In this document: positions 13,885 through 16,824 of the stretch, piece by piece
How the letters are laid out: each line of letters begins with the position of its first letter
How positions within the stretch are numbered: position 1 is the first letter of the stretch
Assembly: GCA_023430705.1 (NCBI GenBank)
Contig: JAEYZJ010000344.1
Coordinates: 1-16,824 of the forward strand
Reading direction: 5' to 3'
DNA: 16,824 nucleotides
Source: Pseudomonadota bacterium
GTDB lineage: Bacteria > Pseudomonadota > Alphaproteobacteria > Rhizobiales > Devosiaceae
Position numbers and translations under genes: made by a program
Notes under the pieces: model-generated
What the model was told of the DNA's origin: nothing
The model's input: only the letters and a program-made list of their open reading frames with translations
The model's database searches: none

Positions 13885-15045
13885 ATGAGCGACACCGTCG
13901 CCGTACGTTCTGCGCGGAGCCTGCCGCTCGAGGCGGTGCTGCTCCTGATTCCGGTCGTCCTCGTTTTCGCCGGGCTTGCCATCCGCTACGCCGGCTATGC
14001 CGCCGCCGTGCCCGGTGCCTCGCCGGCCGATTTCGCCCAGGGCATGTGCCGGTGGGACTGCAACTGGTACGTCCGCCTGGCCGAGAACGGCTATGACGGG
14101 TTCCCCACGCCGACCCTCATCAATGCCGGCAACTGGGCCTTCTTTCCGCTCTACCCCATGCTGGTGGCGGTGGTCCGCAACTTCACCGGGCTCGAGACGA
14201 TCGTCGCCGCAACCGGGCTCTCGCTCGTCCTCTGCATCGCCGCCTCACGTGTGGCCTGGCCGCTTCTCGGCCGGGACCTCCGCGCCTACACGCTGTTCGC
14301 AGCCTTTCTCGTCGCCGGCCCGTTCTCGATCTGGTTCACCACCTTCTATACCGAGGTGCTGTTCCTCTTCCTCGCCGTCTGCGTCTTTGCCGCCCTGCAG
14401 CGTGGCAATATCCTCCTCGCCGGCGTCCTTGCTGCGTTGCTCTCGGCCACCCGTATCGTCGGCTGCTTCATCGTCTTCGCCATCCTGATCGAGATCTGGC
14501 GGGCCCACCGTGCGGCGGGCGGTACGTGGCGCGACGTTGTTCCCGGCGTTCTCGGGCGCCCCGACTGGCTGCTCGCCATCCTCCTCGCCCCGCTCGGCCT
14601 GTTCGCCTACATGCTGTTTCTCCACTTGCACATGGGCGATGCACTGGCCTTCAGCCACGTGCAGCGCGCCTGGGCCCGCCCTGCCGGCCTGCCGCCGGTC
14701 TTCATCCACAACGCGCTGCTGAGTGCCCCGGGCGGCCAACTGTTCCCGACCTTCTCGCAGCAGCTCGCGATCGGCACCCTCGTCGGCTATGGTCTGGCGG
14801 TGGTGCTGATCCTGCGCCGGCAATACGCCATGGGCGTCTACGCGCTGCTCTGCCTCACCGCGCCGCTCTTTGCCGGCATGGCCTCGATGCTGCGCTTCAC
14901 CGCCGGGCTCGCCCCCATCCCGCTGATCCTCAGCCAGTTGCTCGCGACGCGGCGCTGGCTCTTTGCCGTGAGCCTGCTGGTGTTTCTCGCCTCGGGCTAT
15001 TTCACGACCATCGGCTGGCTGACCGGGTACCTGAGCCTTGTCTAG
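13885..15045 (+). CDS. PIG-V-like membrane mannosyl/glycosyltransferase
   Basis: A 386-aa polytopic membrane protein with about nine to ten helices. After the first helix (about 14-38) comes a periplasmic segment with CRWDCNWYVRLAENGYD at 55-71 and NWAFFPLYPM at 83-92. The WDxxWY, ENGY and FFPLYP motifs are those of bacterial relatives of the PIG-V mannosyltransferase (GT-C fold), which use polyprenyl-phosphate sugars at the outer face of the membrane. The acceptor is unknown; lipid, glucan or protein are all possible. The frame is open to a TTG at 13846, but the ATG at 13885 has a GGA ribosome site and gives a normal cytoplasmic N-terminus. The next gene starts within a few bases of its stop, so the two are co-transcribed. 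It is divergent from opgG. Confidence 0.8.
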   Translation: MSDTVAVRSARSLPLEAVLLLIPVVLVFAGLAIRYAGYAAAVPGASPADFAQGMCRWDCNWYVRLAENGYDGFPTPTLINAGNWAFFPLYPMLVAVVRNFTGLETIVAATGLSLVLCIAASRVAWPLLGRDLRAYTLFAAFLVAGPFSIWFTTFYTEVLFLFLAVCVFAALQRGNILLAGVLAALLSATRIVGCFIVFAILIEIWRAHRAAGGTWRDVVPGVLGRPDWLLAILLAPLGLFAYMLFLHLHMGDALAFSHVQRAWARPAGLPPVFIHNALLSAPGGQLFPTFSQQLAIGTLVGYGLAVVLILRRQYAMGVYALLCLTAPLFAGMASMLRFTAGLAPIPLILSQLLATRRWLFAVSLLVFLASGYFTTIGWLTGYLSLV

Positions 15046-15049
15046 CCCC

Positions 15050-15640
15050 GTGCGCGCACTCACCTACGGCCTCGTCGCGCTCGTTGCCCTCTTCGAGCTC
15101 GCCGTGTTCTGGCTGATGCTCAATCCGGATGTACCGGCCGACTATCGCGCCTACTACATCGACAGGACCACGACCTGCCTCAACCAGCCCGTCCCAGGCA
15201 CGTACGCTCTCGGCAGCGTCATCGACTTCACTCCGCCCGGCGCCGCCGGCGCCAAGCCCGTCAAGGTCTGCGGCTGGGAAGGACCGGTCGGCGACGGCAC
15301 CCATGCCGTGGGCACCAGCAGCCGCCTGCGCTTCGTCTATGACGAGCCGGCGGCGGGTCTGGCATTGACGCTCCGGATGGTCGCGGTGAAGCGGGGCGGC
15401 GAGCCGACAGTGCAGCGCGTTGAAGTGGCGTTCAACGGCACGGTGATCGACACCCTGACCGTCACGGCCGATGCGCCCCAGGACTTCACGGTGGACGTGC
15501 CTTCCGATCTCGCGAGCGCGGCCAATGGGCGGGTGGAGCTCGAACTCCGCTTCCCCGATGCCGTCAAGATCGGCGTCACCGACCCGGACAATCGCCGCCG
15601 CTCCATCAAGCTGCTGTCCGCCGGACTCATTCCCGTCTGA
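15050..15640 (+). CDS. Membrane-anchored beta-rich protein of unknown function
   Basis: I do not recognise a characterised family. The product (196 aa from GTG 15050, 200 aa from TTG 15038, which would overlap the upstream stop) has one N-terminal membrane helix at about residues 6-24, then a periplasmic domain of about 165 residues with two cysteines and alternating hydrophobic strands (SRLRFVYDE, LALTLRMVAV, VQRVEVAFNG, GRVELELRFPDAV). The pattern of a GW-GP segment, a strand-rich core and a closing DPDNRRRSIKLLS resembles beta-sandwich domains found fused to or beside membrane glycosyltransferases (DUF7024-like), but I recall this only loosely. Coupling to the PIG-V-like gene suggests it binds or presents the glycan or helps the transferase. 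Neither start has a strong ribosome site. Confidence 0.7.
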   Translation: MRALTYGLVALVALFELAVFWLMLNPDVPADYRAYYIDRTTTCLNQPVPGTYALGSVIDFTPPGAAGAKPVKVCGWEGPVGDGTHAVGTSSRLRFVYDEPAAGLALTLRMVAVKRGGEPTVQRVEVAFNGTVIDTLTVTADAPQDFTVDVPSDLASAANGRVELELRFPDAVKIGVTDPDNRRRSIKLLSAGLIPV

Positions 15641-15648
15641 GCGATCAT

Positions 15649-15664
15649 TTAACTGAGCGGTTGA
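15649..15664. promoter_or_regulatory. Candidate ArsR operator, copy 1
   Basis: TTAACT-GAGC-GGTTGA fits an inverted repeat YYAACY-N4-RGTTRR shared with two copies downstream. It overlaps the TTGACA -35 element, where binding would block transcription of the hydrolase-arsR unit. Confidence 0.5.
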
Positions 15665-15666
15665 CA
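15661..15666 (+). promoter_or_regulatory. -35 element of the hydrolase-arsR promoter
   Basis: A perfect TTGACA. The -10 expected 17 bp downstream (15684-15689, TACTCA) is poor, so the exact promoter is uncertain. The hydrolase ATG is at 15776. Operator copies flank and overlap this element. Confidence 0.4.
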
Positions 15667-15686
15667 AGCCTCGGTCTGCGATGTAC

Positions 15687-15702
15687 TCAACCGAAAGGTT
15701 AA
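15687..15702. promoter_or_regulatory. Candidate ArsR operator, copy 2
   Basis: TCAACC-GAAA-GGTTAA is the most symmetrical copy, with five of six half-site bases paired. It covers the -10/start region and has the AACC-N4-GGTT shape I associate with operators of ArsR regulators of the SRPBCC-linked type. Confidence 0.55.
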
Positions 15703-15717
15703 AAACTGCGCAGTTGA
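15702..15717. promoter_or_regulatory. Candidate ArsR operator, copy 3
   Basis: AAAACT-GCGC-AGTTGA, containing the perfect 12-bp palindrome AACTGCGCAGTT (15704-15715). Its centre is 15 bp from that of copy 2, and it would lie in or just after the transcription start region. Confidence 0.5.
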
Positions 15718-15775
15718 GGAATGAACAACCTCGATGCCCCCGGCGGTCCGGCTGCCTGACTCAGGAGAAGACGAC

Positions 15776-16582
15776 ATGCCTGCAACGACCTCTGCCGACG
15801 GCACCACCCTCGCTTACGACGTCTATGGTGAGGGCGAGCCGGTCATCCTTGTCGAGGGGGCCTTCTGCGGCCGCCATTTCGGCAGCACCAGCAGACTGGC
15901 CGCCGAACTGGGCAAGAGCTTCCGCGTGTTTCACTACGATCGCCGGGCGCGCGGCGACTCCTCCCCCTCCACCGACTACCGGCTCGAGCGCGAACTCGAG
16001 GACCTGCGCGCCATGCTCGACGTTGCTGGCGGGAGTGCCGGGCTCGTGGGCTTTTCCTCGGGCGCCTGCCTCGTGCTCGAGGCCGCCGCGCACCACCTGC
16101 CGCTCACCCGCATCGCCTTCTACGAGCCGCCATACATGGTGGGCCCCAAGGCCCGAAAGGTGCCCGCGACCTACCGGGAGGACGTGCAGCGCCTCATTGC
16201 GGCAGGCCGCAATGGCGACGCCGTCGCCTATTTCATGACGCGCCTCATTGGCATGCCGTCCATCTTCCTGCTGCCCATGAAGTTCTCCCGCATGTGGTCC
16301 TCCATCGTGCCGCAGGCGTCGAGCCTGCCCTTCGACATGGAGGCGGTGAACGGCTTCGTGCCGCCGGCAGCGCGGCTCGAGGGCATCATCGTGCCGGCGC
16401 TCGGCCTCTACGGCAGCAAGACCATGCCGGTTCTGGTGGATTCGACCCGGCTCTGCGTCGACACCATTCCTGGCGCCGAGCTCGTCGTGCTCCCCGGCCA
16501 GACCCACGAGGTCAAGGCCGAGGCCATTGCGCCGACGCTCGTCGACTTCTTCTCCGGCGTGCCGTCGCGCGCCGCTGCCTGA
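15776..16582 (+). CDS. Alpha/beta hydrolase
   Basis: A 268-aa soluble protein with the alpha/beta hydrolase fold. Visible are the first strand and oxyanion region (PVILVEGAFCGR at 22-33), the HYDRRARGDS motif at 53-62, the nucleophile elbow GFSSG at 92-96 (S94) and the late catalytic histidine H244 (PGQTHEV). The catalytic acid is not obvious; the usual position after strand 6 reads LYGSKTMP. No signal peptide or membrane helix. The ATG at 15776 follows an AGGAG ribosome site; an ATG-like start at 15734 lacks one. It is 12 nt upstream of the arsR gene and behind the three inverted repeats, so it is probably repressed by that regulator. The substrate is unknown; an ester, lactone or related small molecule is likely. 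Confidence 0.88.
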   Translation: MPATTSADGTTLAYDVYGEGEPVILVEGAFCGRHFGSTSRLAAELGKSFRVFHYDRRARGDSSPSTDYRLERELEDLRAMLDVAGGSAGLVGFSSGACLVLEAAAHHLPLTRIAFYEPPYMVGPKARKVPATYREDVQRLIAAGRNGDAVAYFMTRLIGMPSIFLLPMKFSRMWSSIVPQASSLPFDMEAVNGFVPPAARLEGIIVPALGLYGSKTMPVLVDSTRLCVDTIPGAELVVLPGQTHEVKAEAIAPTLVDFFSGVPSRAAA

Positions 16583-16594
16583 CCGAGACCCAAG

Positions 16595-16824
16595 ATGACC
16601 GATCGCCTGTCCATGACGCTATCCGCCCTTGCCGATCCTACCCGCCGCGGCATCCTCGCCCGGCTGGCCCAGGGAGAAGCGACCGTCAGCCAGCTCGCCG
16701 AGCCCTATGACATGTCGATGGCGGCCGTTTCCAAGCACCTCAAGGTGCTGGAGCGGGCAGGGTTGATCTCGCGCGGCAAGGAGGCCCAGTGGCGTCCCTG
16801 CCGGCTCGAGGCCGCCCCGATGGC
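16595..16824 (+). CDS. ArsR-family winged-helix repressor (partial, runs off window)
   Basis: The first 76 codons of a gene cut by the window edge. The sequence is typical of ArsR/SmtB-like regulators of the SRPBCC-associated subgroup: LSALADPTRRGILARLAQGE at about 9-28, the recognition helix region DMSMAAVSKHLKVLERAGLI at about 39-58, then the wing with SRGKEAQWRPCRLEA. The metal-binding ELCVC-type motif of classical ArsR proteins is absent from the recognition helix, so it probably senses something other than arsenic. It starts 12 nt after the hydrolase stop, in the same operon. In relatives the next gene often encodes an SRPBCC/AHSA1 protein; that would lie outside the window. Confidence 0.9.
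   Translation, partial: MTDRLSMTLSALADPTRRGILARLAQGEATVSQLAEPYDMSMAAVSKHLKVLERAGLISRGKEAQWRPCRLEAAPM

Noticed and set aside
13725..13982. 86-codon N-terminal extension of opgG
   Set aside because: The extension is low-complexity, overlaps the divergent glycosyltransferase start, and would bury the Tat signal that begins at the 13724 ATG.
1..16824. Search for CRISPR arrays, insertion sequences, tRNA or rRNA genes and prophage genes
   Set aside because: No repeat-spacer pattern, transposase, terminal repeats, cloverleaf or phage-like proteins were seen. Gene order and composition look like ordinary chromosome.

Overview
The window is a GC-rich, densely packed chromosomal segment. It most likely comes from an alphaproteobacterium of the order Hyphomicrobiales (Rhizobiales), possibly a Devosia-like genus. 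This rests on the gene families and their order: HemP next to ExbB/ExbD/TonB, a TGA-N9-TCA (RirA-type) iron operator, a Tat-exported OpgG with OpgH and OpgC, a MoxR/DUF58/VWA cassette, and an ArsR regulator of the SRPBCC-associated type. The genus is inferred, not demonstrated. I see no mobile element, tRNA, rRNA or CRISPR array, and no gap between genes exceeds about 160 bp.

Layout. (1) 132-3732, minus strand: a heme/iron operon read from right to left: hemP, a small secreted Cys-rich protein, exbB, exbD, tonB and a HugZ-family heme-utilisation protein. Three junctions (exbB start, exbD start, hugZ start) are TGATG stop-start overlaps. A TGA-N9-TCA palindrome at 3763-3777 sits on the hemP promoter. 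(2) 3881-4714, plus strand: a TSUP/TauE-SafE membrane transporter, divergent from hemP and ending tail-to-tail on the next operon with a shared CTAG. (3) 4711-8785, minus strand: a membrane-anchored trypsin-like (HtrA-type, PDZ-less) protease, a MoxR AAA+ ATPase, a DUF58 protein and a membrane VWA protein. (4) 8934-13724, minus strand: the osmoregulated periplasmic glucan operon opgG-opgH-opgC, with a 47-codon ORF inserted between opgG and opgH. (5) 13885-15640, plus strand: a PIG-V-like membrane glycosyltransferase coupled to a membrane-anchored beta-rich protein of unknown function. (6) 15776-16824, plus strand: an alpha/beta hydrolase followed by an ArsR-family repressor cut by the window edge. 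Three similar AACY-N4-RGTT inverted repeats lie in the promoter region.

How the genes work together. Block 1 would energise TonB-dependent heme import and handle the imported heme, under iron repression. The outer-membrane receptor and the ABC transporter for heme are not in the window. Block 3 is a reduced MoxR-VWA chaperone-like module in which an envelope protease replaces the usual extra Bat genes. Block 4 makes, processes and succinylates periplasmic glucans. The divergent block 5 is another polyprenyl-sugar or envelope glycosylation unit and may be functionally related to it. Block 6 looks like a small autoregulated detoxification or stress unit.

The best candidates for something undescribed are the split N-terminus of OpgH (47-aa ORF plus two stem-loops), the PIG-V-like transferase and its beta-rich partner, the triple operator of the ArsR/hydrolase unit, and the alternative stem-loops in the opgG leader. 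I did not find convincing evidence for a wholly new defence or mobile system.
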